Source: Scytonema sp. UIC 10036 (lineage in GTDB: Bacteria; Cyanobacteriota; Cyanobacteriia; Cyanobacteriales; Nostocaceae). From it: a stretch of DNA of 64,000 bases. How positions within the stretch are numbered: the first letter of the stretch is position 1; each line of letters begins with the position of its first letter. The notes beneath the pieces are model-generated. The model saw only the letters and a list, made by a program, of their open reading frames with translations. It was not told the origin of the DNA and ran no database searches. Shown piece by piece: positions 50,801 through 59,041 of the stretch. Both the position numbers and the translations under genes were made by a program. The stretch lies in NCBI RefSeq assembly GCF_009725235.1, contig NZ_WJFC01000012.1, positions 1-64,000 of the forward strand, read 5' to 3'.

Positions 50801-50980
50801 TCCATCAATGCGATCGCTCGGAACTCCCTTAATCTCAACATCGGGAGTCACGACGGAACTTTCATTTCCAAGACTGTTATCTGGGGTGATTTGCGCTTTG
50901 GCGGTGTTTATAGAAGCAATCCACCCCAAGGTGACTAGGGGTATGGTTGTAAGAAACAGCGATCGCGTACTCTGTTTCAT
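47825..50980 (-). CDS. TpsA exoprotein, copy 2 (inverted, no own TpsB)
   Basis: This 1051-residue paralogue of the other TpsA proteins is read toward the CHAT gene. The signal peptide is MKQSTRSLFLTTIPLVTLGW with a site near AKAQ. The TPS domain follows (DRIDGGAVRGTNLFHSFQQF, ENILSRVTG, NANLFFINPNGIVFG, LDVSGSFLAST). The beta-helix includes near-identical short tandem coils (GNAGNLFINVGSLSVTNRS at 49500-49860). The tail has NPCQQ, FIVTGRGG, GWVFNEKG and PTACPAL, so the cysteine pair is kept. I prefer the ATG at 50980 over a TTG 12 bp upstream. It has no tpsB of its own, so it must use a neighbouring pore if it is exported. Confidence 0.9.
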   Translation of the reverse strand: MKQSTRSLFLTTIPLVTLGWIASINTAKAQITPDNSLGNESSVVTPDVEIKGVPSDRIDGGAVRGTNLFHSFQQFNVGEARGAYFRNPPGIENILSRVTGNNPSNILGTLGVLGNANLFFINPNGIVFGPNARLDVSGSFLASTANSLVFDNNFEFSATNPQAPPLLSVNIPNGLRFRDNPEKILVQGNGQGVRLNDDLIDTVDALRVESDKTLALVGGNLSLEGATLKTAGGRIELGSVAGVGLVRLNPINKGLSLDYGGVQNFGNIQLSQQTTVDASGKGGGDVHVTGRQITLTNGSQIEASTLESEPGGSLVVNASDSVDLIGVSPFSLVPSALVTFVYSGATSRGGDITLNTERLSIRDGAGMFTGTQGEGNAGNLFINVSSLSVTNRSLIDSSTYAKGAGGDITINTTGLLSIRDGAGVFTDTFGEGNAGNLFINVGSLSVTNRSVISASTSGKGNAGNLFINVGSLSVTNRSVISASTFGEGNAGNLSIKASELVEVLGTEEPNTNPSLRANVEREATGSGGNLTIDTKKLVIRNAQVGASTFGKGDAGNLTVNASESVEITGKVFGINPEPGKPPIRNPAGLFSQVNTQGEGKGGDLTVNTPRLSIGDGGKVQVAVFGKGDAGDLLIRASDIDIYDTPGKADFFEGGIFAGFQVDEDETTAPPKGDFGGTVTIETDRLRVRDGGTVTVFTEGDGNAGTLRITAKDSIEVFGEVVGKTTNRKFTSSISARATADSTGNGGTLILNTDKLIVRDRGQITVSSENNKLAGNLEITARTINLNNQGVITATSRGGDGGNITLNFRDYLFMRRNSEISTSAGTRETDGGNGGNIFINNLPGYRGFAIATPDENNDITANAFRGQGGQVVINSNGIFGFVPRSRQELEKLRPDDLDPRQILTNDISAISQQNPSLSGTVTLNTPEVDTNRELVKLPENVVDPTQLIAQNPCQQVARSEFIVTGRGGLPLNPNQTISSDNVRIDLVKPVANTRSFKSTIQNQQSMSSTVKQIEPARGWVFNEKGLVVLTAFDSSSTGFQRSWQTPTACPAL

Positions 50981-51310
50981 AATCAATTTCAAATTTTTTA
51001 TTCAAAATTTTTATTTATTTTCTAGTCTTTCTTAAAGAATTCTCATTGAGAGATTTTTTCTCAAAAACGTAAAGTAACTACATCCATCAACACAATTAGC
51101 AAATTAATAAACTCCTAAAAGATGTTAAAAAACGTATCAGCGTAAAAATTCAAGAAAATGTATCCGTATTTTTCGTGAAAGGGTATAAGACAGTGCAAGC
51201 TACGCTGTCTTCGCAGGGCTTTTAACCCGTTTTAACAGGTTTAAGCTGCCCGTTGGCGTTAGCGTGCGCGAAGAGCGTAGTATTTTAATTTAGGACTCAA
51301 ATGAGTGAGA

Positions 51311-51895
51311 CTAAAACCCAGGAGGTAAAAGCACCCGATTAACTTCAATAATCACACCATTCTTGGTTTGAGTTGAGGGATGTATTCCAGTCGCATTATT
51401 CAGCTTAACTGTGTCGTCCTTAACCGTAATCTTGACCTTTTGACCCTCTAGAGTTGTAATTTCCTTACCGTTGAGATTTTTGTCAGTAATTAGACCTTGA
51501 ACCACGTGGTATTTCAAAACTTTTACGCGATTTAGCTTTTGGCTGTAGCGTTGATACTCTTCTTTAGATAAAGCCTTAAAAGCTTCATTGGTAGGAGCAA
51601 AAATTGTCAATTGACCTTTTTGCTTGAGAGTGTCTAGAAGACCTGCTTGTTTTAATTCATATACCAAATTATCAAATTTGGTATCTTGGGCAAGAGTATC
51701 AGCAATGCTCTTCTCAGAGTTACGGTAGGGATAACTGCGAGCCGCATAAGGCTGGAACAGACTATAGGGGGGATAAAATTTTTTAGCAAGTACAGGAAAG
51801 CTGATAAGAGTGATAGCGCTAGCAATTCCCACAACACAAGCTAATTTTCTGAACCAATCTTTAGTTTTTAGGGTATTCAGATTTTGAGTAAGCAT
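51311..51895 (-). CDS. exported fasciclin (FAS1) domain protein, copy 1
   Basis: This protein of about 194 residues has an N-terminal signal or anchor (CVVGIASAITLISFPVLA) and one FAS1 domain (about 65-194): SIADTLAQDTKFDNLVYEL, LTIFAPTNEAFKAL, VLKYHVVQGLI, VKLNNATGI and the end VIIEVNRVLLPPGF. FAS1 domains mediate adhesion and matrix contacts. I chose the ATG at 51895 by comparison with the paralogue at 61984-62571, which starts at the equivalent place. It is one element of the duplicated kinase/TPS/CHAT/FAS1 locus. Confidence 0.9.
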   Translation of the reverse strand: MLTQNLNTLKTKDWFRKLACVVGIASAITLISFPVLAKKFYPPYSLFQPYAARSYPYRNSEKSIADTLAQDTKFDNLVYELKQAGLLDTLKQKGQLTIFAPTNEAFKALSKEEYQRYSQKLNRVKVLKYHVVQGLITDKNLNGKEITTLEGQKVKITVKDDTVKLNNATGIHPSTQTKNGVIIEVNRVLLPPGF

Positions 51896-52330
51896 AAGTA
51901 TAGATACCTCCACAGATACTATTTGATACTTTCTCAACTTTCGCTTAAGGATAGGACTTACATCTTGACAAAAGTTTTCATATGCGCGTAACCCCTACCC
52001 TTTTTTACTAAATGGAAGTTTAGCTCAAAGAGCTTTCCTCATACATTCTTACTGGGGTAAACAAAATTAACTTTTTATGCACTTTTAATTAAGAAGATTT
52101 TCCGCCGACTCAAACACACTACTCAACGCAGTGCCACTTGTACACATATGAACCCAAATGTACTGTTATCTGGTTATGGAAAACTCTTTAGGTGAAGTTT
52201 CCTTTCAGGTTTTACCCCAACAATAACTACAACCTACTCATTGCTGATTCCGTAAATCTCATCTAACCAAACTTGGCTCTACCTGATTTACTTTAATTGT
52301 TGCATACCATATTAGGTATTTCAATATCAA

Positions 52331-52411
52331 TGTTATACCAAAGCATCCTTGTAATAATTCTTTAACAATTTTGTAGCGTCCAACTATTAAACCTTCCGTT
52401 TGTTTCGTCAT
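52331..52411 (-). pseudogene. N-terminal relic of a Ser/Thr kinase gene
   Basis: On the minus strand from the ATG at 52411 the frame reads MTKQTEGLIVGRYKIVKELL then QGCFGIT, clearly homologous to the start of the kinase at 35350-37443 (MTQETKGLIVGRYQLVKEIA, RGGFGVT). Similarity ends after the glycine-rich loop. Orientation and position relative to tpsB copy 2 match those of the intact kinase relative to tpsB copy 1. Confidence 0.8.
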
Positions 52412-52503
52412 TTTTATACACTTAATTCTTTAATTTTTCAGCAACAGTTTGTCACTCCCCAGGTCAACAAAATTTAATATATTATAGCAAATTTCAACCT
52501 AGT

Positions 52504-52569
52504 GAGGTACAAAAATTACCCCCCTCTGTCCCCCCTTACTAAGGGGGGATGAAAGGGGGGTGTACCTCA
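52504..52569. repeat. dispersed palindromic repeat
   Basis: Outer arms GAGGTAC/GTACCTC enclose CCCCCC-rich and GGGGGG-rich halves with the core CCCCCCTTACTAAGGGGGG. It is a divergent member of the C/G-run repeat family found at several places in the window. Confidence 0.75.
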
Positions 52570-53006
52570 TTAGACTGAGAAAGGCTATATTATTTCATAT
52601 CTGACATCTTGCACCTTCTCAATAAAGGGGTGGTAGGCATAGCCCTACCTACGTGTATTTTAAAAATCAAATAGAATTCCTATACCTATTCTCAAGTTAC
52701 CTGTACTCTATTATAATTAAGTGATTCACATTACATTGTTATTGTTAAATTAAACGCACGTGAATTTGCAGGTTTTATTAAAAATCTATACTTTCTATAC
52801 TATGTGAATTTCTCACTCAGAGTAAATTTTATCTAACTAATGGCAAGAGGCAGTTTCTTCTCATAATTCATGATTTTTTATTAGGGACTTCCAATTAAAC
52901 AATCATCCCATCTTAAGGGTCTAATGCCTTGCGCCCCCACACGTTAGTTTTGAATTTGGGATAATTTATTTTTTGGTGTTCCCTTATGTAAGGATTGTTA
53001 AATTTA

Positions 53007-53046
53007 TAGTGACTAACAAGGGAAACTATGGTAATTATTCCTAAGT
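53007..53046 (+). promoter_or_regulatory. conserved tpsB leader element, copy 2
   Basis: TAGTGACTAACAAGGGAAAC and TGGTAATTATTCCTAAGT lie 86 bp before the ATG of tpsB copy 2, the same distance as the matching element before copy 1. Confidence 0.5.
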
Positions 53047-53131
53047 AGAAAAAATAACTCTAATCTTGTTTAAAATACCAGACGCGAGCGTTGCTTGCAA
53101 GAGTCAAATTTACGAAGGAGTGAATTATACC

Positions 53132-54988
53132 ATGAGTATGGGCAAAGAGCCCGGTTATTTAAAAATTAATTTCGTTGTTTCATTAATGCTGAAGGCGTTA
53201 ATAGCTACCTCTTGCACTTGTAAAGTCTCAGCTGAGACTTTACCTCGCGAGCGTATCAATTCCAGAGGTTTACCCCCTTCTGAATTAGAGAGCTTAACTT
53301 TTACAGATAACAAGACAGCGTCCGACAACATTATTATTTCTCAGGCTCCCAATCCCCCCGATATCCCCAATCCTTTAACTCCCACACCACCACCACCACA
53401 ACCTATCCCCGCTCCACAACCCTTACCAGAAACTCCACTTGATACCACTCCACCTACACCTCCTTCCTCAGAATCCAGTCCTGATGTTTCTGAAAGTATC
53501 ACAGTCAAAAAGTTTGAATTTGAAGGTAACACAGCCTTTAGTGATGAAACCTTAAGCAAGAGGACAGCAGAATATACTAACCGACCAATTACCTTTTCCG
53601 AACTGCTGCAAGTTGAGGCTGTCATCACAAAACTTTATGTTGATGCTGGATACATTAACTCTGGTGCTCTGATTACAGCAGGACAAGAATTATCTCCGGA
53701 AGGAGCAATTGTTAAAGTTCAAATTGTTGAAGGCGGAGTTGAGGAAATTAAGATTACAGGAACTCGACGGTTAAATCCAAACTACATACGCTCTCGCATC
53801 AAACGTAGTACATCTAAACCTTTAAATCGAGATCGCCTGCTCAAAGCACTACAATTACTACAACTTAATCCCTTAATTGAAAGGCTTTCTGCTGAAGTGT
53901 CCGCAGGTTCGCGCCCCGAACAGAGTGTAGTGGAAGTGAGGGTTGTTGAAGCAGACTCTTTTAGAACAGAATTATTTGTCGATAATGGTCGTGCTCCTAG
54001 TGTGGGTAGTTTTCGCCGAGGTATCCGTATTAGTGAAGGCAATGTTTTTGGTATAGGTGATGGCTTTGCAGCAACATATACAAATACAGATGGAAGTAAT
54101 GCCCTTGACCTGAGCTACAGTGTACCAGTCAATTCCCGCAACGGCTCTATCAATATAGCAGGCGGATTTACTGATACTACAGTGATTGAACCCCCCTTCG
54201 ATCGCATTGATATCACGGGTGATTCTTTTTACATAGAAGCAGGGTTTCGCCAACCTATCATCCAAACACCGTCCCAAGAATTGGCGCTGGGCTTATCCTT
54301 TTCTCGCCAGCAAAGCCAGACAGAAATTGACGGGGAAGGCTTTCCCATTTCTGCAGGCGCTGACAGGAATGGAGAAACACGTGTATCAGCACTGCGGTTT
54401 GTACAGGAATATACACAGCGCAGCCAGCGACAAGTCTTTGCTCTCCGCTCTCAATTTAGTCTTGGTGTAGGGTTATTTGATGCAACTATTAATAACGATC
54501 CCCCAGATAGTCGATTTTTCTCTTGGCGGGGACAAGGACAATACATACGACTTTTAGCACCAGACACCCTACTGTTATTTCGCTCCGATCTACAGTTTTC
54601 CTCGAAATCCCTAGTCCCTCTAGAGCAAATAGGCTTGGGGGGTTTGCGAAGTGTCCGGGGTTACAGACAGGATGAACTGTTGGTTGATAATGGCTTTTTT
54701 GCCTCAGCAGAAGTTAGGTTTCCGATTCTACGCGTACAAGAGGTGAATGGAGTTTTGCAAATCGTCCCATTTGTTGATTTTGGTGTTGGCTGGAACAGTT
54801 CTGATACCCGCAGCCTAGATGACAATACTTTAATAAGTGTTGGTTTGGGCTTGCAATGGCAAATGAACGACACGTTAACCGCCCGTATCGATTACGGTAT
54901 TCCTCTGATTAACGCTGATTTGAGGGATAACGATCGCACTTTACAAGAAAAAGGCTTTTATTTTTCAGTCAATTACAGCCCTTTTTAA
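53132..54988 (+). CDS. TpsB/FhaC-type outer-membrane translocator, copy 2
   Basis: This is an intact two-partner-secretion pore of 618 residues. The signal peptide (to about KVSAET) is followed by a proline-rich linker (PPPPQPIPAPQP), POTRA domains (VKKFEFEGNTAFSDETL; EGGVEEIKITGTRRL) and a barrel with VRGYRQDELLVDNG. It ends GFYFSVNYSPF, the expected terminal aromatic residue for outer-membrane assembly. The start is the ATG at 53132 after GAAGGAG, as in copy 1; a TTG 66 bp upstream is in frame. Large parts of the barrel are nearly identical to copy 1. It may serve TpsA copies 1 and 2 as well as the adjacent copy 3. Confidence 0.94.
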   Translation: MSMGKEPGYLKINFVVSLMLKALIATSCTCKVSAETLPRERINSRGLPPSELESLTFTDNKTASDNIIISQAPNPPDIPNPLTPTPPPPQPIPAPQPLPETPLDTTPPTPPSSESSPDVSESITVKKFEFEGNTAFSDETLSKRTAEYTNRPITFSELLQVEAVITKLYVDAGYINSGALITAGQELSPEGAIVKVQIVEGGVEEIKITGTRRLNPNYIRSRIKRSTSKPLNRDRLLKALQLLQLNPLIERLSAEVSAGSRPEQSVVEVRVVEADSFRTELFVDNGRAPSVGSFRRGIRISEGNVFGIGDGFAATYTNTDGSNALDLSYSVPVNSRNGSINIAGGFTDTTVIEPPFDRIDITGDSFYIEAGFRQPIIQTPSQELALGLSFSRQQSQTEIDGEGFPISAGADRNGETRVSALRFVQEYTQRSQRQVFALRSQFSLGVGLFDATINNDPPDSRFFSWRGQGQYIRLLAPDTLLLFRSDLQFSSKSLVPLEQIGLGGLRSVRGYRQDELLVDNGFFASAEVRFPILRVQEVNGVLQIVPFVDFGVGWNSSDTRSLDDNTLISVGLGLQWQMNDTLTARIDYGIPLINADLRDNDRTLQEKGFYFSVNYSPF

Positions 54989-55027
54989 GAAATTTCTCAC
55001 AAATACTTTTGAATTGTGGATTTAATT

Positions 55028-58000
55028 ATGAAACAGATACAGCGATCGCTCTTTTTCTTCTCTTTCCCCTTGTGCTCTATTGCAAGTCTTGTCGCTGTCA
55101 CCCCTGCAAACGCACAACAAGTTATTCCCGACAACACCTTAGGTAGTGAAAGTTCTATTGTCAATACTAATGTTGATGTGAAAGGCAGTCTTGGCGATCG
55201 CATTGACGGTGGAGCGACTCGCGGGACAAGTTTGTTCCATAGCTTTGAGAAATTTAACGTCGATCCCAACGGGAGAATCTACTTTAATCCGCAAAGTGGC
55301 ATTCAAAATATTTTCAGTCGAGTGACAGGAACAAATCAATCAAATATTCAAGGAACACTGGGTGTGCTGAGTAGTAATGCTAACTTATTCTTCATCAATC
55401 CAAATGGCATTGTCTTTGGACTAAATGCGCGTCTAGATGTGGGTGGTTCATTTTTTGCCAGTACTGCTGAGAGCTTATTGTTTGATGGATTCGAGTTTAG
55501 CGCCACCAATCCTCAAGCACTACCACCAACGTTAAATATTAATATTCCTATTGGCTTGCGTTTTCGAGATAATCCCAGCTCAATTGAGGTGCGGGGTTCC
55601 GGTCAGAATTTGGGACAAAAGAATGGTGCAGAGGCAAGTTTCAAGAACACCGATCTTAACAACGTGCCGCCAGGACAGACCGATCTAGCTTTACTCCAAG
55701 TGCCAGCAGGAAAGACTTTAGCTTTTGTGGGGGGAAATGTCACTTTAGATGGTGGCGTTTTGCAAGCTCCCGGCGGTCAAGTTCAGTTGGGAGGTTTGGC
55801 AAAACAGGGAACAGTAGAGCTAAAGGACAACACTTTAATCTTTCCTGAAGGAGTGCAACGAGCTGATGTAACCTTAACGAATCAAGCAGGAATCAATGTC
55901 ATGGTTAATGACAACCGGAGTGGTGGAAGTATTACGATTAATGGACAAAACATTAGAATTTCAACTGGCAGCTTACTAACAGCTGGCATCGCCAAAGACT
56001 TGCAAACGGATAACGCTACAGCTGGAGATATTAGACTCAATGCGATTGAGTCTGTCTCGGTCACGGATAATTCAAAAATAGATAACCGTACTTATGGACA
56101 GGGGAATGCAGGCAATGTCATTATCAATGCTGGTGAGAACGTCTTATTTAATAGAAGTAGAGCCGCAAGCCCTGCAGATTCAACGGATGCCATAGGCAAT
56201 AGTGGAGACATTCGCATTACTACCAAAACGCTCACACTTACCAATAATACAAACTTTTATACTGCTAGCGTGGCACAGGGGAATGCAGGCAACATTATCC
56301 TAAATGCGAGTAACCGCATCCAGATCGATTCAGGAAGTCAAGTCAATAGCAGTGCAGCTGGCAACAGTCCGGTCAAGGGCAAGGGCGGAAATATTGAAAT
56401 TACAACAACCCCCGGTGTTTTTTCCCTTACCAATGGCAGTCAGCTTTTCGCTGATACAAATGGAAAAGGGAATGCTGGTAATGTAATTATCAATGCCAAT
56501 GAGGTCAACTTGGTCGGCCCAGATAGTTTTATTTTTAACAGGGTACTAGCAAACGCTGAGGGAAAGGGTGGTGAAATTCGTATTAATACCAACTCGTTTG
56601 TAGCAAAAAATGGCGCTACACTCTTTGCCGCTATCTTCGGAAAAGGGGATGGTGCCAATGTCATTATTGATGCGAAAGAGCGAGTGACCTTTGATGGCAG
56701 CGTAGGATTTAATGCCATTTTTAGCCCAGTGCAAGGTGGTGCTGAGGGAAATGGCGGAGCAATCCGCATTAATACCAAATTGTTGGAACTCACTAATGGG
56801 GCTACATTCAATACCAGTGTAGATCAAAATGGTCGGGGCAAGGGCGGAAATATTGAAATTACAGCCGGAGTGCTTTCTCTTATCAATAGGGGTCAGCTGT
56901 TGGCTGATACATCTGGAACAGGGAATGCTGGTGATGTCATTATCAAAGCCGAGCGGGTCGAGTTAGTTGGTGCAAATAGTGGTATTTATGATAGAGTACA
57001 AAAAGGCGCTGTGGCAAACGGTGGCGAAATCCGCATTAATACTAACTCGTTAGTAGCAAAAGATGGTGCAGCACTGTTTGCAGATATCAACGGAAAGGGG
57101 AATGGGGCTAATGTCATTATTGATGCCCAAGAACAAGTGATTTTTGATGGCAGGGTAGGAGATAATAGTAGTGGCGTTCTGAGCGTAGTGCAAGGTGGTG
57201 CCGAGGGAAATAGCGGAGCAATCAGCATTAAGACCAAATTGCTTGAACTCACCAATAGAGCTACATTAAATGCGAGTCTAGCTAAAAACGGTCAGGGCAA
57301 GGGAGGAAATATAGAAATTGAAACCGGAGTGTTTTCCCTTACCAATGGCGGTCAGCTGTTAACTGATACAGGTGGAAGAGGGAATGCTGGTGATGTAACT
57401 ATCAAAGCCGAGCAAGTAGAGTTTGTTGGTGTAAACACTGGTATTTTTAATAGGGTACAAAAAGACGCTGTAGGAAATGGTGGTAAAGTCCGCATTGATA
57501 CCAACTCTCTCGCAATGAGAAAGGGTGCTCAAGTGTTTGCAGATATAAGTGGAGAAGGGGCTGGTGCCAGTGTCTTTATTGATGCCAAAGAGCGAGCAAC
57601 CTTTGACGGTAGAGAGCCAGTGCTCGTTGATGGCAAACCAGACTTCAGTAGTAGTGGCGTTCTGAGCGTAGTCCAAGCAAGTGCTGTGGGAAATGGCGGA
57701 GAAATCCGCGTTAATACCAAATTGCTTGAACTCACTAATGGGGCTGCATTGAATACCTCTTCTAGTGGAAATGGATCTGCAGGCGACATCAATATTAATG
57801 CTAGCGATCGCATTTTTATCCAAAATACTCAAGATTTTTCTGAAAATAACACGACTGGTATTTTCAGCTTAACAGGAGGAAATAACATATCAAACAACCC
57901 ACCAGAGATTCAGATTAAAACTCGCGAGCTTTCCCTAGTTGGTAACGCTCAAATAAATGCTAGTACAACGGGGCAGAATTTAGCAGGTAATGTGATTATA

Positions 58001-58993
58001 GATACTGAATCCCTTTCTCTAAGTCGTGGAGCACAAATCCTTGCCGGAGTCAAAAAGGACGCACAAGGAACTGCTGGCAGTATTACAATTACATCCAAAA
58101 CATTAACTGTTGAGAACCAAGGTAGTAGAATAGTTGTCAGCAGTCAAGGAGCGGGAAAAGCGGGGGATATTACAATTACAACAAATAGTTTGACGCTCAG
58201 CGATAGAGCGTTCATTTCAGCAGAAACACAAAGCACAGAAGGTGGTAATATCAGACTAAATGTGCGAGATGTTTTGCGGTTGCGTCAACGTAGTGGGATT
58301 TCTACAAGCGCAGAAGGGACACAATCTGGTGGAAGTGGTGGTAACATTAATATCGACGTCCCTCTCATTGTTGCTTTTCCCGAAAATAATGACATTACTG
58401 CCAATGCTGTTAGTGGCAGAGGTGGGAATGTCAGAATTACGGTAAAAGGTTTGTTTGGAATCGCCCCCCTGAGTCGAACAGAGCTGGCGCAACGCTTGAA
58501 TAAGACAGAATCCGATATCCTCAACCCAGCTGAGCTACCAACGAGTGACATCACTGCAATTTCTCAACAACAGCCAAGGTTAGACGGTAGAGTACAACTG
58601 AACACGCCAGATATTGACCCCAATCGAGGATTAGTAGAATTGCCAGAGGACGTCACAGATCCGACACAACAAGTGGCTCAAAATCCCTGTCAACGAGGAG
58701 TCGGTAGTACTTTTGTGGTCACTGGACGCAGTGGTTTACCGCCAAGCCCAACTCAATCTCTCAGCAGTCACAATGCACGTGTTGGTTTGCTCGAACCAGT
58801 TGCTAGTACCGCAACCTCTGCAACTCCAAGTCAGTTAACTTCACCCTCTACCACTTCAATTGTTCAACAGCTAATACCAGCCCAAGGATGGGTACGAAAT
58901 GAAAAAGGTAAGGTCGTACTTACAGCTTATGACCATACTAGCACTGGTTCGCAACGTTCTTTACGAACAGCTACTAGCTGTGTTGCGCGTTGA
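55028..58993 (+). CDS. TpsA exoprotein, copy 3
   Basis: This 1321-residue filamentous-haemagglutinin-type protein lies 39 bp after tpsB copy 2. The signal peptide is MKQIQRSLFFFSFPLCSIAS up to NAQQ. The TPS domain reads DRIDGGATRGTSLFHSFEKF, QNIFSRVTG, NANLFFINPNGIVFG and LDVGGSFFAST. The beta-helix contains three repeats of about 153 residues (56390-57786). The C-terminal region has NPCQRG, FVVTGRSG, GWVRNEKGKVVLTAYD and ATSCVAR, again with the two conserved cysteines. I prefer the ATG at 55028, matching the MKQ start of the other copies. It is followed closely by CHAT copy 2. Confidence 0.93.
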   Translation: MKQIQRSLFFFSFPLCSIASLVAVTPANAQQVIPDNTLGSESSIVNTNVDVKGSLGDRIDGGATRGTSLFHSFEKFNVDPNGRIYFNPQSGIQNIFSRVTGTNQSNIQGTLGVLSSNANLFFINPNGIVFGLNARLDVGGSFFASTAESLLFDGFEFSATNPQALPPTLNINIPIGLRFRDNPSSIEVRGSGQNLGQKNGAEASFKNTDLNNVPPGQTDLALLQVPAGKTLAFVGGNVTLDGGVLQAPGGQVQLGGLAKQGTVELKDNTLIFPEGVQRADVTLTNQAGINVMVNDNRSGGSITINGQNIRISTGSLLTAGIAKDLQTDNATAGDIRLNAIESVSVTDNSKIDNRTYGQGNAGNVIINAGENVLFNRSRAASPADSTDAIGNSGDIRITTKTLTLTNNTNFYTASVAQGNAGNIILNASNRIQIDSGSQVNSSAAGNSPVKGKGGNIEITTTPGVFSLTNGSQLFADTNGKGNAGNVIINANEVNLVGPDSFIFNRVLANAEGKGGEIRINTNSFVAKNGATLFAAIFGKGDGANVIIDAKERVTFDGSVGFNAIFSPVQGGAEGNGGAIRINTKLLELTNGATFNTSVDQNGRGKGGNIEITAGVLSLINRGQLLADTSGTGNAGDVIIKAERVELVGANSGIYDRVQKGAVANGGEIRINTNSLVAKDGAALFADINGKGNGANVIIDAQEQVIFDGRVGDNSSGVLSVVQGGAEGNSGAISIKTKLLELTNRATLNASLAKNGQGKGGNIEIETGVFSLTNGGQLLTDTGGRGNAGDVTIKAEQVEFVGVNTGIFNRVQKDAVGNGGKVRIDTNSLAMRKGAQVFADISGEGAGASVFIDAKERATFDGREPVLVDGKPDFSSSGVLSVVQASAVGNGGEIRVNTKLLELTNGAALNTSSSGNGSAGDININASDRIFIQNTQDFSENNTTGIFSLTGGNNISNNPPEIQIKTRELSLVGNAQINASTTGQNLAGNVIIDTESLSLSRGAQILAGVKKDAQGTAGSITITSKTLTVENQGSRIVVSSQGAGKAGDITITTNSLTLSDRAFISAETQSTEGGNIRLNVRDVLRLRQRSGISTSAEGTQSGGSGGNINIDVPLIVAFPENNDITANAVSGRGGNVRITVKGLFGIAPLSRTELAQRLNKTESDILNPAELPTSDITAISQQQPRLDGRVQLNTPDIDPNRGLVELPEDVTDPTQQVAQNPCQRGVGSTFVVTGRSGLPPSPTQSLSSHNARVGLLEPVASTATSATPSQLTSPSTTSIVQQLIPAQGWVRNEKGKVVLTAYDHTSTGSQRSLRTATSCVAR
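56390..57786 (+). repeat. three ~459-bp intragenic repeats in tpsA copy 3
   Basis: Units start at 56390, 56849 and 57308 with NIEI...GVFSLTNGGQLL-type coils and share RINTNS, IDAKERVTFDG and NTKLLELTNGA blocks. They are more diverged than the repeats in copy 1; the third has a small insertion (VLVDGKPDFSSSG). All keep the frame. Confidence 0.85.
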
Positions 58994-59041
58994 GTTTAGA
59001 CGTGGCTTTCTCAATCCAAAATCTAAAATCTAAAATCCAAA

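Larger units (their letters stand above)
51896..53131. other. 1.2-kb intergenic region with kinase relic and repeats
   Basis: There is no intact gene. It contains the kinase N-terminal relic (52331-52411), a palindromic repeat (52504-52569), part of the GCCTTGCGCCCC element (about 52924-52940) and the conserved leader element before tpsB copy 2 (53007-53046). The rest is A/T-rich. Confidence 0.6.
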
